Shown in pieces: positions 1 through 8,255 of a stretch of DNA of 54,455 nucleotides. The notes under the pieces were generated by a model. That model did no database searches, was not told the origin of the DNA, and saw nothing but the letters and a program-made list of their open reading frames with translations. How positions within the stretch are numbered: position 1 is the stretch's first letter; every line of letters begins with the position of its first letter. This DNA comes from Pelagibius sp. (GTDB lineage Bacteria; Pseudomonadota; Alphaproteobacteria; Kiloniellales; Kiloniellaceae): NCBI RefSeq assembly GCF_028289705.1, contig NZ_JANQOI010000193.1, positions 1 to 54,455 on the forward strand, read 5' to 3'. The position numbers and the translations under genes were made by a program.

Positions 1-903
1 CACCAGGGCAGCGCTGCGCAGGACAGGGAAAAGCCGCACCGCGGCGGCGAGGTTCTCGCGAACATTGGTTTGAGAGAGCCGTGTCCGGCCCTGGTTCAGA
101 TCCACCGCGCCTTCGTAGCCGCCGCCGATGATGACCGAACCTTCCTGCGACTGCTTGAGGGAGAGCTTGTGTCCTTCGCAGCCCACCACGCCCTCGACAA
201 AGCGCGGCAGGCGCTCGGTGACCAGCATCTGCAGGGCGGCCGGGCGCAGCGGCACCGGCTCCCCCACCGCCGCGGCCAGCCGATTGCCCCAGGCGCCGGC
301 GGCGTTGACCACGAACTGCGCCGCAAAGTAGCCCTTGGCCGTGACGACCCGCAGGCCGCCGCCATCCCGTTCCACAGTGGTGACAGGGCAGCCCTCATGA
401 AGCGCGACACCGGCCGCCTTGGCGGCGCGCCGGAAGGCGTGGACGCAGCGCAGCGGATCAGCAAAGCCGTCGTCCTCGACATAGAGAGCGCCCTTGCAAT
501 GCGCCGCCAGGTTCGGCAGCCGCCGCTTGAGCTCAGCGGGGCCGATCAGGCGTTCATGGTCGTAGCCGAGCTCGCGGATCATGGCTTGCCGGCGCTCCAA
601 GGCGGCAAGGCCGGCCTCGTCCTCCGCGACGCGGATCTGCCCGCCGGGAGCGAAGCCGCCGTCGTCGCCGATGAGCGCCGGCAGGCAGCGCCAGAGCTCC
701 AGCGCCGCCAGGACCAGCGGGATTTCCGCGGGATGGCGGTTCAGGCTGCGCACACCCCCGGCGCTGGCGCTGGAGGCGAAGCGCCCGCAACTCTCGGCCT
801 CCAGTAGGGTGACCTTCAGCCCGGCCTTGGCGGCGGCATGGGCGCAGGACAGGCCGATCAGGCCGCCACCGATGACCATCATGTCGCTGCGCGCCGGCGT
901 CAT
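1..903 (-). CDS. DadA-like FAD-dependent oxidoreductase (3' end beyond window)
   Basis: This is the last visible gene of the leftward oxidoreductase operon. The frame is open from the ATG at 903 to base 1, giving 301 residues, and the stop lies outside the window. Residues 8-20 hold the dinucleotide-binding GGGLIG motif of the DAO/DadA fold, and the acidic residue that binds the FAD ribose follows at the end of the next strand (LLEAES). The body resembles sarcosine oxidase beta or glycine/D-amino-acid oxidases, which oxidise secondary or D-amino acids to imines. The ATG overlaps the stop of the gene before it (ATGA at 900-903), so translation is probably coupled. The substrate cannot be read from the sequence. 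Confidence 0.85.
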   Translation of the reverse strand, partial: MTPARSDMMVIGGGLIGLSCAHAAAKAGLKVTLLEAESCGRFASSASAGGVRSLNRHPAEIPLVLAALELWRCLPALIGDDGGFAPGGQIRVAEDEAGLAALERRQAMIRELGYDHERLIGPAELKRRLPNLAAHCKGALYVEDDGFADPLRCVHAFRRAAKAAGVALHEGCPVTTVERDGGGLRVVTAKGYFAAQFVVNAAGAWGNRLAAAVGEPVPLRPAALQMLVTERLPRFVEGVVGCEGHKLSLKQSQEGSVIIGGGYEGAVDLNQGRTRLSQTNVRENLAAAVRLFPVLRSAALV

Positions 904-2324
904 AGCTCCGGCTCCGCTTCCAGGTAGTCGCCGAGCAGGATCGGCTTCAGCGGCGGACGGATGCGCAGGGCCCCGGTCTCGTCCGGCGGCTGTCCGGTCT
1001 CAGCCGCGATCAGGCGCACCAGACTGGGCCCGCAGAAGCGGCCCTGACAGGGGCCCATGCCGCAGCGGGTGAAAGTCTTCACCCGGTTGGGCCCGCCGGC
1101 CCCCTGGTCGACGGCCTGGCGCACCGCGGCTGTTGTCACGCCCTCGCAGCGGCAGATCGGGGTGTCGTCGGTCAGGTGGTTTTCGAGCGGCACCGGCGCG
1201 TAGAGCCGGTCGAGAAAGGCCCGCGCCCGCTGCTGCCGGGCCCGGCGGGCGCGCAAGGGTGCCGCCGCCTTTTCGCTCTCCGCCGTCGGGAGACGGCCAA
1301 GATGTTCGGCGGCCTTCAGGGCGGCCAGCGTTCCGCGCAGCGTGGCGAGGTCCGCGCCTTCGACGCCACCGCCGTCGCCGGCGATCCAGACCCACGCGTC
1401 GGAGCTCCGCCCGTCGGGATCGCAGAGCGGCTCGAAGCACTGGCGTTCATCGTGCCAGCGGTGTTCGAGCCCCAAAAGCCGCGAGACCTGGGTCGAGGGA
1501 ATGACCCCGTCATGCACCCCCAGCAGCGAACAGGGGAGTTCGTGGCGCCGGCCGCCGCTCTCGAAACTCAAATGCTCCAGACTCTCATCACCAAGGGCTG
1601 CGAGGCGCGTGACGCCGCGATAGATCCGCGCCCCGGACAGGGCGCGGCGCAGCAGCAGGCCGAAGCCGCGGATCATGGTGCGGGGATCGCCGAAGAATGC
1701 CTGCGGCAGGCCGGGAAAGGCTGCGGTCATGCGCCCCGGCGGCGCCAGATCGAGGATCGCCGCCGCGCGGCCGCCCAGCGCCGCGATCTGCGCCAGGTAG
1801 AGCAGCAACAGGGGCCCCTGGCCCGCCAGCACCAATCCTTCCGAGCCCGGCCGCAGGCCACCCACCTTCAGCGCCGTCTGCAGGGCACCGACGCCCATCA
1901 CGCCGGGCAGGGTCCAGCCGGGAAAGGGCAGCGGCCGCTCCATGGCGCCGGTGGCCAGGATCAGCGCCTTGGCTGCACCCTCGCGGATCGCATGGCGGGT
2001 GCCGCCGCCGTCGGCCTCGCGCTGCAGCCAGCTCAGCCGCAGATCCGGCGAGACGTCGAAGACCGTGGCCCCCGGGCGGTAGTCCAGGGCGGACTGGCGC
2101 AAGGCGGCGACCGCTTCGCGCGCGCCGCCGTAGCTTGCGGCGACCTTGCCGAGACCCGAGGAGTCGGCGCCCAAGATCCGCTCGGCCTGCCGCCAGACCT
2201 GGCCGCCGGGCTCGGCCTGTTCGTCCAGCAGCAGGACGGTGAGCCCGTGTGCCGCGGCGGTGGTCGCCGCCGCGAGGCCGGCGGGCCCGGCACCGATCAC
2301 CGCGAGATCGACGGGCTCAGTCAT
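900..2324 (-). CDS. HcnB/OoxA-type NAD(P)/FAD-dependent oxidoreductase with BFD-like [2Fe-2S] domain
   Basis: This 474-residue protein is a two-dinucleotide-binding flavoprotein. GAGPAGLAAA near residues 11-20 binds FAD, and LATGAMERP near residue 125 is the usual motif of the pyridine-nucleotide-disulphide family. The C-terminal part carries a BFD-like iron-sulphur domain with C391-R-C393 and C421-G-M-G-P-C426. This architecture belongs to the HcnB, OoxA/NoxA and heteromeric proline/hydroxyproline dehydrogenase subunits, which pass electrons from an imine-forming DadA-like partner. The small ferredoxin-like subunit lies directly upstream (8-bp overlap), and a DadA-like partner flanks each side. 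A heteromeric amino-acid or opine dehydrogenase is therefore the likely complex. The substrate is unknown. Confidence 0.88.
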   Translation of the reverse strand: MTEPVDLAVIGAGPAGLAAATTAAAHGLTVLLLDEQAEPGGQVWRQAERILGADSSGLGKVAASYGGAREAVAALRQSALDYRPGATVFDVSPDLRLSWLQREADGGGTRHAIREGAAKALILATGAMERPLPFPGWTLPGVMGVGALQTALKVGGLRPGSEGLVLAGQGPLLLLYLAQIAALGGRAAAILDLAPPGRMTAAFPGLPQAFFGDPRTMIRGFGLLLRRALSGARIYRGVTRLAALGDESLEHLSFESGGRRHELPCSLLGVHDGVIPSTQVSRLLGLEHRWHDERQCFEPLCDPDGRSSDAWVWIAGDGGGVEGADLATLRGTLAALKAAEHLGRLPTAESEKAAAPLRARRARQQRARAFLDRLYAPVPLENHLTDDTPICRCEGVTTAAVRQAVDQGAGGPNRVKTFTRCGMGPCQGRFCGPSLVRLIAAETGQPPDETGALRIRPPLKPILLGDYLEAEPEL

Positions 2325-2613
2325 CGCCGGTGCCCACCTGTTCGCCCGTTTCGACCACCATGCCCTCGGCCACCGGCGTGAGGCAGGCCTGGCTCTGCGG
2401 CCGGCCGTCGATGGTGCAGAGGCAGCCGAAGCACTGGCCGATCAGGCAGTAGGTGCCGTTGGGTGCGCCGCTGGCGGGGTTGCGGGCGAAACTGCGGTGG
2501 CCGGCGGCGAGCAACGCGGTGGCCACACTCTCCCCCGCCCGCGCCTCGAGGGGCGCGCCGTCGACGATGACGCGCACCGCCTCGCCGCTGCCGGTCCGTA
2601 CGAACCAGGTCAT
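2317..2613 (-). CDS. HcnA-type (2Fe-2S)-binding small subunit
   Basis: This 98-residue ferredoxin-like protein has cysteines C56, C61, C64 and C77, the CX4CX2CX12C spacing of plant-type [2Fe-2S] small subunits such as HcnA and the gamma subunits of heteromeric D-hydroxyproline or proline dehydrogenases. A fifth cysteine, C66, is also present. The ATG at 2613 overlaps the stop of the DadA-like gene before it (ATGA, 2610-2613), and the end overlaps the start of the HcnB-type gene by 8 bp. The reading frame stays open further upstream, but that part lies inside the preceding gene, so I chose the coupled ATG. It probably relays electrons between the flavins of the complex. Confidence 0.85.
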   Translation of the reverse strand: MTWFVRTGSGEAVRVIVDGAPLEARAGESVATALLAAGHRSFARNPASGAPNGTYCLIGQCFGCLCTIDGRPQSQACLTPVAEGMVVETGEQVGTGDD

Positions 2614-3746
2614 GCCACCGCCTCGTCGAAGCGGGCAGCGGAGAACGCCGGGTAGCGGTCCGAGAGGCTGCCCGCCAGGATCGCCGCGGCCACCTCGCGG
2701 GCGTGCACCGCGGCCAGGGTGACGCCGCTGTGGCAGGTGACCAGAAAGGCGCCGGGGCAGCGCTCCGATTCCTGGTAGATGGGAAAGCCGTCGGGGGCGA
2801 GCACCCGCAGGGCGCCCCACTGTCGCACCAGCCGCGCCTGTGCCAGGCGCGGGAAGGTGCGCACCGCCCGGCGGGCGATGGCCCGCGCCACGTCCTGGCT
2901 GGTGCCGCGGTCGAAGCCCACGTCCTCGTGGCTGTCGCCCAGCATCACCGTGCCCTCACCGGTCTGGCGGATGGTGTGGCAGGCAAGATCGAGGAACGCC
3001 GGCAGGCGCTCCGAGACCAGGATCTGCCCGCGCTCCGGACGCAGCGGCGCCTGCAAGCCGAGTTGCGGCGCGAGCTTGGCGTTGCCCAGCCCGGCGGCCA
3101 GCACCACCCTGCCGGCCTGGACGTCCCGATCCCCGGTGGAGATCCGGAAGCCGCCGCCGGGGTCGGCGCGGACCTCCGTCACCAGCCCGCTTTCGGTCCT
3201 GACCCGCGGCGACCGCAGCAGAGCGCGGCGCAGGGCCGAGAGGGTCGCCAGGGGATCGGCGAAGCCGTCATGGGGGCAGTAGGTGCCGCCCACCACCTCC
3301 GGCCCGGCGGCAGGCACCAGGTCCAGGACCGCCTGCCGGTCGAGTACCCGTGTGTCGTTGTCGCCGGGGGCGGCCTGGTTGTGCATGCGCCGCACCGCCG
3401 TCGCGTAGCGCTCCAGTTCCGCCTCGTCGAGGGCGAGCTTCACGCCGCCGGTCTGGCGGTGGCCGGGATCGATACCACTTTCCTCAACGAGGCTCTGGGC
3501 AAAGCCGCTCCAGAGATCGGCGGAACGCCGGGTGAGGGCGGCATAGTCGGCGAGGCCCAGGCCCTTGCCCTGCACCCAGACCAGACCGAAGTTGCCGGCC
3601 GAGGCGTGAAAGCTGTCGTCCCCTGCGTCGAGGAGCAGCACCTCCGCGCCAGCCTTCGCCAGACCGTAGGCCAACGCCGAGCCCACCAGCCCGCCGCCGA
3701 CCACGGCGATCTCGCATTCGATGTGTTTCGCCGATGACAAAGGCAT
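2610..3746 (-). CDS. HcnC/OoxB-like FAD-dependent oxidoreductase
   Basis: This 378-residue protein belongs to the DAO/DadA family. VVGGGLVGSALAYGLAKAG near residue 15 is the FAD-binding P-loop, and LLLDAGD ends the second strand. The following HASAGNFGLVWVQGKG segment is typical of HcnC-like catalytic subunits. Those proteins oxidise glycine, opines or D-amino acids at the flavin. The gene overlaps the [2Fe-2S] subunit by 4 bp, which makes it the most likely catalytic partner of the HcnA/HcnB-type pair. The gene before it ends 7 bp upstream. Which of the four DadA-like paralogues in this operon joins the complex is inference. Confidence 0.85.
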   Translation of the reverse strand: MPLSSAKHIECEIAVVGGGLVGSALAYGLAKAGAEVLLLDAGDDSFHASAGNFGLVWVQGKGLGLADYAALTRRSADLWSGFAQSLVEESGIDPGHRQTGGVKLALDEAELERYATAVRRMHNQAAPGDNDTRVLDRQAVLDLVPAAGPEVVGGTYCPHDGFADPLATLSALRRALLRSPRVRTESGLVTEVRADPGGGFRISTGDRDVQAGRVVLAAGLGNAKLAPQLGLQAPLRPERGQILVSERLPAFLDLACHTIRQTGEGTVMLGDSHEDVGFDRGTSQDVARAIARRAVRTFPRLAQARLVRQWGALRVLAPDGFPIYQESERCPGAFLVTCHSGVTLAAVHAREVAAAILAGSLSDRYPAFSAARFDEAVA

Positions 3747-3753
3747 GGCCGCG

Positions 3754-4926
3754 CTACCCGTGCAAGGTGAGCGCAGCGGGCTCGGCAGCGGGCGCGCTCA
3801 GGGCGGCGCGGCCGAAAGCGAAGGCTTCGCGGGAGAGCGGCGACTGCCGGCCCAGCGCCAGGTCGCAGATCATCTCGCCCGTCGCCGGGCCGATGCCGAA
3901 GCCATGGCCGGAGAAACCGGCGGCGACGATCAGGCCGTCGATGCCCGGCGCAAAGTCGATGACCGGCAGGGCATCGGGGGTCAGGTCCAGAAGGCCGGCC
4001 CAGATCCGTCTCACCCGGGCCTCGGCAAAGTCCGGCAGCAGCGCGCCGACCAGATCGATGGTGCGCTTCACGCTGGCGGTGGTGGGCTCCACCTTGGGGC
4101 GGCCGTCTTCGGTCTCCCCAATCTCGCCGTGCCAGGCCTCGGCGCCGCTAGTGACCCGCAGACAGCCGTCCACCTGCTGGCGCGCCGCGCAGTCAGCACT
4201 GGCGACCCCCAGCACCGGCGCCAGCAGCGGCGGTAGGGGCACGGACTGGATCACCGTCACCATGGGAATGCGCAGCGGGACCGTCAGCCCCAGGGGCTGC
4301 AGCAGCGCGTTGATGCCGATGCCCGGGGCGAGAACGCAAAGGCCCGCCGGCAGCCGCCCGGCGGTGGTGCGCAGGCCCTGCAGACGCCCACCGGCAACCT
4401 CGACCGCCTCGACCTTTTCGCCGAAGCGAAAGACCGCGCCGTGGCGTTCGGCCGCCGCGACGAAGGCGCCGACGCTGGCCACCGGATCGGCATGGCCATC
4501 GGTGGGACAGAAGGAGGCGGCGAGAACGTCGCCCGAGACAGCCGGCGCGATCTCGCGGATTGCCGCGATGTCGTCGAGGAAGGTGAGGTCGAGGCCGAGG
4601 GCGCGCTGATCGGCCACAAGCTGCCGGATGGTCTCCACCTCCGCCGGCGTGCGGGCCAGGCGCAGATTGCCGTTCCGGCGATAGTCGGTCGGCGCGCCGA
4701 GTTCGGCTTCGAGATCCGGCCAGAGCGCCACGGCACGCTGGGCCAGGGGCAGTTCCGCCGGGTCGCGGCCGGACTGACGCACCCCGGCCAGGGTCCAGCC
4801 GGAGGCCATGGCCGCCGGCCCGTAGCTGTCGATCACCGTGACCTTCGCGCCCGCCTTGGCGAGCCGGTAGGCGGCGCTGCAGCCGGTGATCCCGGCGCCG
4901 ACGATGGCGATGTCCGGCAAGGTCAA
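3754..4926 (-). CDS. DadA-like FAD-dependent oxidoreductase, TTG start
   Basis: This is a 390-residue DAO-family flavoprotein with AIVGAGITGCSAAYRLAKAG near residue 7 and VTVIDSYGPA after it. The C-terminal GLIVAAGFSGHGFGIGPATGE closes the FAD site in the way common to sarcosine-oxidase and DadA relatives. The only plausible start is TTG at 4926, because no methionine precedes the FAD motif. It forms a TTGA overlap with the upstream stop, and GAGAGG stands about 7 bases before it. The weak start codon may lower its yield relative to its neighbours. The role is probably oxidation of an N-substituted or D-amino acid; the substrate is not determinable here. Confidence 0.85.
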   Translation of the reverse strand: MTLPDIAIVGAGITGCSAAYRLAKAGAKVTVIDSYGPAAMASGWTLAGVRQSGRDPAELPLAQRAVALWPDLEAELGAPTDYRRNGNLRLARTPAEVETIRQLVADQRALGLDLTFLDDIAAIREIAPAVSGDVLAASFCPTDGHADPVASVGAFVAAAERHGAVFRFGEKVEAVEVAGGRLQGLRTTAGRLPAGLCVLAPGIGINALLQPLGLTVPLRIPMVTVIQSVPLPPLLAPVLGVASADCAARQQVDGCLRVTSGAEAWHGEIGETEDGRPKVEPTTASVKRTIDLVGALLPDFAEARVRRIWAGLLDLTPDALPVIDFAPGIDGLIVAAGFSGHGFGIGPATGEMICDLALGRQSPLSREAFAFGRAALSAPAAEPAALTLHG

Positions 4927-6242
4927 GAGCCGAACCTCTCGTAGCGGAAGGGCGCCGGGTCGACCAGCGGCGCCCGTCCTGTGGCGAGCTGCGCCGCCAG
5001 ATGCCCGACGCCGGGGCCGAGCCCGAAGCCATGTCCGGAGAGGCCGGTCGCCATGATCAACCCGGGCAGTTTCGCGACAGGCCCGATCACCGGGATCTCG
5101 TCGGGCATGACGTCGATCATGCCGCCCCAGCGCTCCACCGGGCGAACATCGGCGAGTTGCGGATAGAGGGTCTTTGCCGCCTGCAGGACAGAATCGAGAA
5201 GCTGATGGTCGGGCGCCGGATCGAAGATCCGCACAGCCTCGAAGGGGCTCGCCTCGTCGGCCTGCCAGCGGTGGCTGCCCAGGGGTCCGAAGTAGGTCTT
5301 GCCGAGACGCAGCTTCACGATGCGCCAGCGGTCTTTCAGGACCGGCGTGAAGGCGAAGAAGTGCCGGAAGGCCGCCGGGATGAGGTCGAAGCGCGCCGCG
5401 CCGCTGCGCGCCACGGTGTAGCCGCCGTCGACGCGCCGGCGGATCGAAGCGCCTGAGGCACCGAAGGTGCTGTTGGAGATCAGCGGCGCCTCTGTTGTGC
5501 GCTGCGCGGAGGACTGGACCGCAAGCTGCGGCAGGGAAAGTCCGAGGTTCTCCAGGAAGGGCCGCGACCAGACGCCGCCGGCCAGCACCACCGCCTCGCA
5601 GGCAATCGAACCGTGCTCGGTCACCACCTGGGAGACCTGACCGCCGGCGGTCTCGATGCTGCGCACCGCCGTGCCCTCGAAGATCTCCGCCCCGGCAGCG
5701 GCGGCCAGCCGCGCGACGGCGGGCACGGCGCGGGCCGGTTCCGCGTAGATGTCGCTCGGCGTGTGCAAGGCGCCGACGAAGCGGCCCTCCGACTGACCAA
5801 GCATGGCGTCGGTCTCGGCACGGCTCAGCAGGCGGGTGTCGAGCTGGAAGTCCTTGGCCCGCTCCAGCCAGTCGGCATGCCCGGCCAGATCCTTCTCGTT
5901 GTCCGCCAGGTAGGTGGTGCCACCTGTGCGCAGGCCGATGTCTTCATCGAGCTGTTCGTCGAAGCGCCGCCAGAGCTGCTGGCTTTCGATCATCAAGGGC
6001 AGCTCGCGCAGATCGCGCCCCTGTTTGCGGATCCAGCCCCAGTTGCGCGACGACTGTTCGCCGGCGATGCGCCCCTTCTCGCAGAGCACCACAGGCACCT
6101 TCCACTGCGCCAGTGTGAGGGCTGCCGAGACGCCCGCGACACCGCCGCCGATCACCACGACGCTGGCGCGTTTGGGCAGCGGTCGCTCTTCGGAATGCGC
6201 GAATTCGGGCGTCACAGCGGGCCTCATTTGCGTGCGGAACAT
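4923..6242 (-). CDS. DadA-like FAD-dependent oxidoreductase, first enzyme of leftward operon
   Basis: This DAO-family flavoprotein has 439 residues from the ATG at 6242. VVVIGGGVAGVSAALTLAQW lies near residue 28, followed by a QSSRNWGWIRKQGRD segment. That segment marks a DadA-like subgroup often found beside amino-acid importers. The frame is open upstream to 6362, but those 40 extra residues have no family match, so I favour 6242; the ATG at 6227 is a second candidate. It follows the LysR gene after 138 bp, enough room for its own promoter, and overlaps the next flavoprotein gene by 4 bp. It is predicted to be a cytoplasmic imine-forming oxidase or dehydrogenase. Confidence 0.83.
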   Translation of the reverse strand: MFRTQMRPAVTPEFAHSEERPLPKRASVVVIGGGVAGVSAALTLAQWKVPVVLCEKGRIAGEQSSRNWGWIRKQGRDLRELPLMIESQQLWRRFDEQLDEDIGLRTGGTTYLADNEKDLAGHADWLERAKDFQLDTRLLSRAETDAMLGQSEGRFVGALHTPSDIYAEPARAVPAVARLAAAAGAEIFEGTAVRSIETAGGQVSQVVTEHGSIACEAVVLAGGVWSRPFLENLGLSLPQLAVQSSAQRTTEAPLISNSTFGASGASIRRRVDGGYTVARSGAARFDLIPAAFRHFFAFTPVLKDRWRIVKLRLGKTYFGPLGSHRWQADEASPFEAVRIFDPAPDHQLLDSVLQAAKTLYPQLADVRPVERWGGMIDVMPDEIPVIGPVAKLPGLIMATGLSGHGFGLGPGVGHLAAQLATGRAPLVDPAPFRYERFGS

Positions 6243-6380
6243 CGTGCCGGATCGACGGCAGAGACCGACGTGGAAAGCGGTCGGACTTGCCCTCTGGGCG
6301 CACGACCTTCCTGCCAAGTCCACGTGGCTGTCAAGGTTCAAGCCGCCGAAGGGCGCCGCCAAGAACCCGGCGAGTACCCC

Positions 6381-7295
6381 TCAAAGCGAGTCCGACAAGC
6401 CCCTTTTCTGACCGTGCGCAATGACCGCCTGCAGGCAGCCGATGAAGGTGCTGGCGGCCGTCGTCAGCGGCCGGCCGCGCACGTGCACCACCGCCATCAT
6501 CACCTCCACCGCCGGCTCGATGGGGCGGACCGCGAGGTCGGCGCGCGGCTCGAACCAGAGGCTGAATTCGTCCACCAGGGCGATACCGGAACCCAGGCGC
6601 ACGAGGTCGCGCAACAGGGTGGTCGGTTCCGCCTCGATGGAGACGGTCGGCGCCGGGTCGTCGGGGATCAGGCGCTCGCGGATGGAGCGGGCGAAGGGCA
6701 GGTTGCCGCGGTAGGCGATCAACGGCTGACCCTTCAGGTCCTCGCGCTGCAGAGCGGTCTTCGCCGCCAGCTCGTGATCCGGGCGCATGATGGCGACGAT
6801 GCGTCCGCTGCTGAGCGGGACCGTCGCCGCCAGGGGTTCCTCCTCGGTGTAGTGCACCACGCCCAGGTCGATACGCCCCGAGGCGGCGTCCTCCAGGATC
6901 AGCAGCGGTGCCTGCACGTTCACCAGGATCTTCAGATCCGGATTGGCGTCCGCCATGGCGACGATGGCCCGCGGCACGATGGCGGCGGCGAAGGCCGGCG
7001 CCGTGGCCAGACGGAAAGGGCCGCCGCCGCGGTTGCGGATGTCGGTCACCAGGCTTTCGAAGGCGGTCATCTCCTCGCTGACGCGCTCCGCCTCGCGGGC
7101 CAGGATCACCGCCTCCCCCGTGGGGCGTAGGCGCCCGTCGATGCGTTCGAAAAGCCGCATGCCGGCCACGTCTTCCAGGCGTTTCACCGCCTTGCTGACC
7201 GTCGGCTGGGAGAGATTCAGCTCCGCCGCCGCCCGGGTCACCGAGCCCTGGCGGATCACTGCGGCGAGCACCTGCAGGTGTCGGTTTGAAATCAT
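6381..7295 (-). CDS. LysR-family transcriptional regulator
   Basis: This 304-residue regulator has the LysR winged helix at residues 1-60, with recognition-helix region AAELNLSQPTVSKAVKRLE. The effector-binding periplasmic-like domain starts near residue 90. It stands first in the leftward transcript, upstream of the flavoprotein genes, and is divergent from the aldolase-HyuAB-Dpp genes. It is therefore the natural regulator of both sides. AAGGA stands 6 bases before the ATG and lies partly inside a T-N11-A palindrome at 7299-7313, which suggests autoregulation. The inducer is probably a metabolite of the encoded pathway, but this is inference. Confidence 0.9.
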   Translation of the reverse strand: MISNRHLQVLAAVIRQGSVTRAAAELNLSQPTVSKAVKRLEDVAGMRLFERIDGRLRPTGEAVILAREAERVSEEMTAFESLVTDIRNRGGGPFRLATAPAFAAAIVPRAIVAMADANPDLKILVNVQAPLLILEDAASGRIDLGVVHYTEEEPLAATVPLSSGRIVAIMRPDHELAAKTALQREDLKGQPLIAYRGNLPFARSIRERLIPDDPAPTVSIEAEPTTLLRDLVRLGSGIALVDEFSLWFEPRADLAVRPIEPAVEVMMAVVHVRGRPLTTAASTFIGCLQAVIAHGQKRGLSDSL

Positions 7296-7298
7296 AGT

Positions 7299-7313
7299 AT
7301 TCCTTTAGGGAAT
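7299..7313. promoter_or_regulatory. LysR-type operator (ATTCC-N5-GGAAT)
   Basis: The inverted repeat ATTCC-TTTAG-GGAAT has the T-N11-A form of LysR binding sites. It lies 3 bp before the LysR start codon in the 174-bp divergent region between LysR and the aldolase gene. Because it covers the LysR ribosome-binding site, a bound regulator would most simply repress its own gene. I saw no convincing -35/-10 pair beside it. Confidence 0.5.
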
Positions 7314-7469
7314 GGATTTCCGAAGAAATGTAATTTGCATTATGACATCGCCAAGCCGAACATGAAAACCTGGCGCGGCCGGCGTGATGTCGCGGCAAAA
7401 CTTGTCGTGCGCGGGCAAAGCACCCGCGCGATCGCGCCGATTGCCGTGGTTCTGAGGGAGGAGAGCCAC

Positions 7470-8240
7470 GTGTATCGCGAAAGCCGCTTGAAGGCGAAGC
7501 TGCGGGCCGGGGAGCCCACGCTGGGCTGCTGGCTGTTCATGGGCAGCCCGGTGGTCAGCGAACTGCTGGCCCACGCCGGGTTCGACGCGCTGATCGTCGA
7601 CCACGAGCACGCGCCCGGCGGCCTGGAGACCGGCATCCACCAGATGCGCGCCATCCAGACGACGCCGACCACGGCGCTGGTCCGCGTCGCCGACAACCAG
7701 CCCATGTACTTCAAGCAGAACCTCGATGCCGGCGCCGAGGGCATCCTGGTCGCCAACGTGGAGAGCGGTGAGGCCGCGGCGGCGGCGGTGGCCGCCTGCC
7801 GCTATCCGCCGCAGGGCATCCGCGGACATCAGACCGGCGCCTCGCGCGCGTCCGACTGGGGCTTCCTGCCGCCGGCGGACTACTACCGCACCTGGGAGCA
7901 GAACTTCCTGCTCGCCCTCCTGATCGAATCCGACAGGGGCGTGGCCGCCATCCCGGAGATGTGCGCACTGCCGGAGGTCGACATGCTGTTCATCGGACCG
8001 ACGGACCTGAGCGGCAGCATCGGCAAGGCGCGCGATTTCGAGGCGCCGGAGTTCAAGGAACTCATGGCCGAGGCCGAGCGCCGCATCCTGGAGGGCGGCA
8101 AATGGCTGGGCGCCGTCACCCTGCCCGGCGACAGCCCGGCCGCGCAGTTCGCCCGCGGCTATCACTTCGTCACCAACGCCAACGACGTCACCCTGCTGCG
8201 CGACGGCGCGCGGGGCGCCGTTGCCGCCGGCGCGGCCTAG
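7470..8240 (+). CDS. HpcH/HpaI-family aldolase, GTG start
   Basis: This is a 256-residue TIM-barrel aldolase of the HpcH/HpaI (2-dehydro-3-deoxyglucarate or 4-hydroxy-2-oxoheptanedioate aldolase) family. Family members cleave hydroxy-keto acids to pyruvate plus an aldehyde using a divalent metal. DHEHAP near residue 39 holds the conserved acid/base region, and QGIRG and FIGPTDLSGS further on are family signatures that surround the metal and substrate carboxylate. The GTG at 7470 follows a strong GGGAGGAGAG by about six bases, so I take it as the start, although the frame is open to 7335. It is the first gene of the rightward operon. Its exact substrate is unknown. Confidence 0.87.
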   Translation: MYRESRLKAKLRAGEPTLGCWLFMGSPVVSELLAHAGFDALIVDHEHAPGGLETGIHQMRAIQTTPTTALVRVADNQPMYFKQNLDAGAEGILVANVESGEAAAAAVAACRYPPQGIRGHQTGASRASDWGFLPPADYYRTWEQNFLLALLIESDRGVAAIPEMCALPEVDMLFIGPTDLSGSIGKARDFEAPEFKELMAEAERRILEGGKWLGAVTLPGDSPAAQFARGYHFVTNANDVTLLRDGARGAVAAGAA

Positions 8241-8255
8241 GAGGGAGGCGCGGCG

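Noticed and set aside
1176-2381. Long plus-strand frame opposite the HcnB-type gene
   Set aside because: It mirrors the minus-strand coding frame of a GC-rich gene and has no domain or motif of its own.
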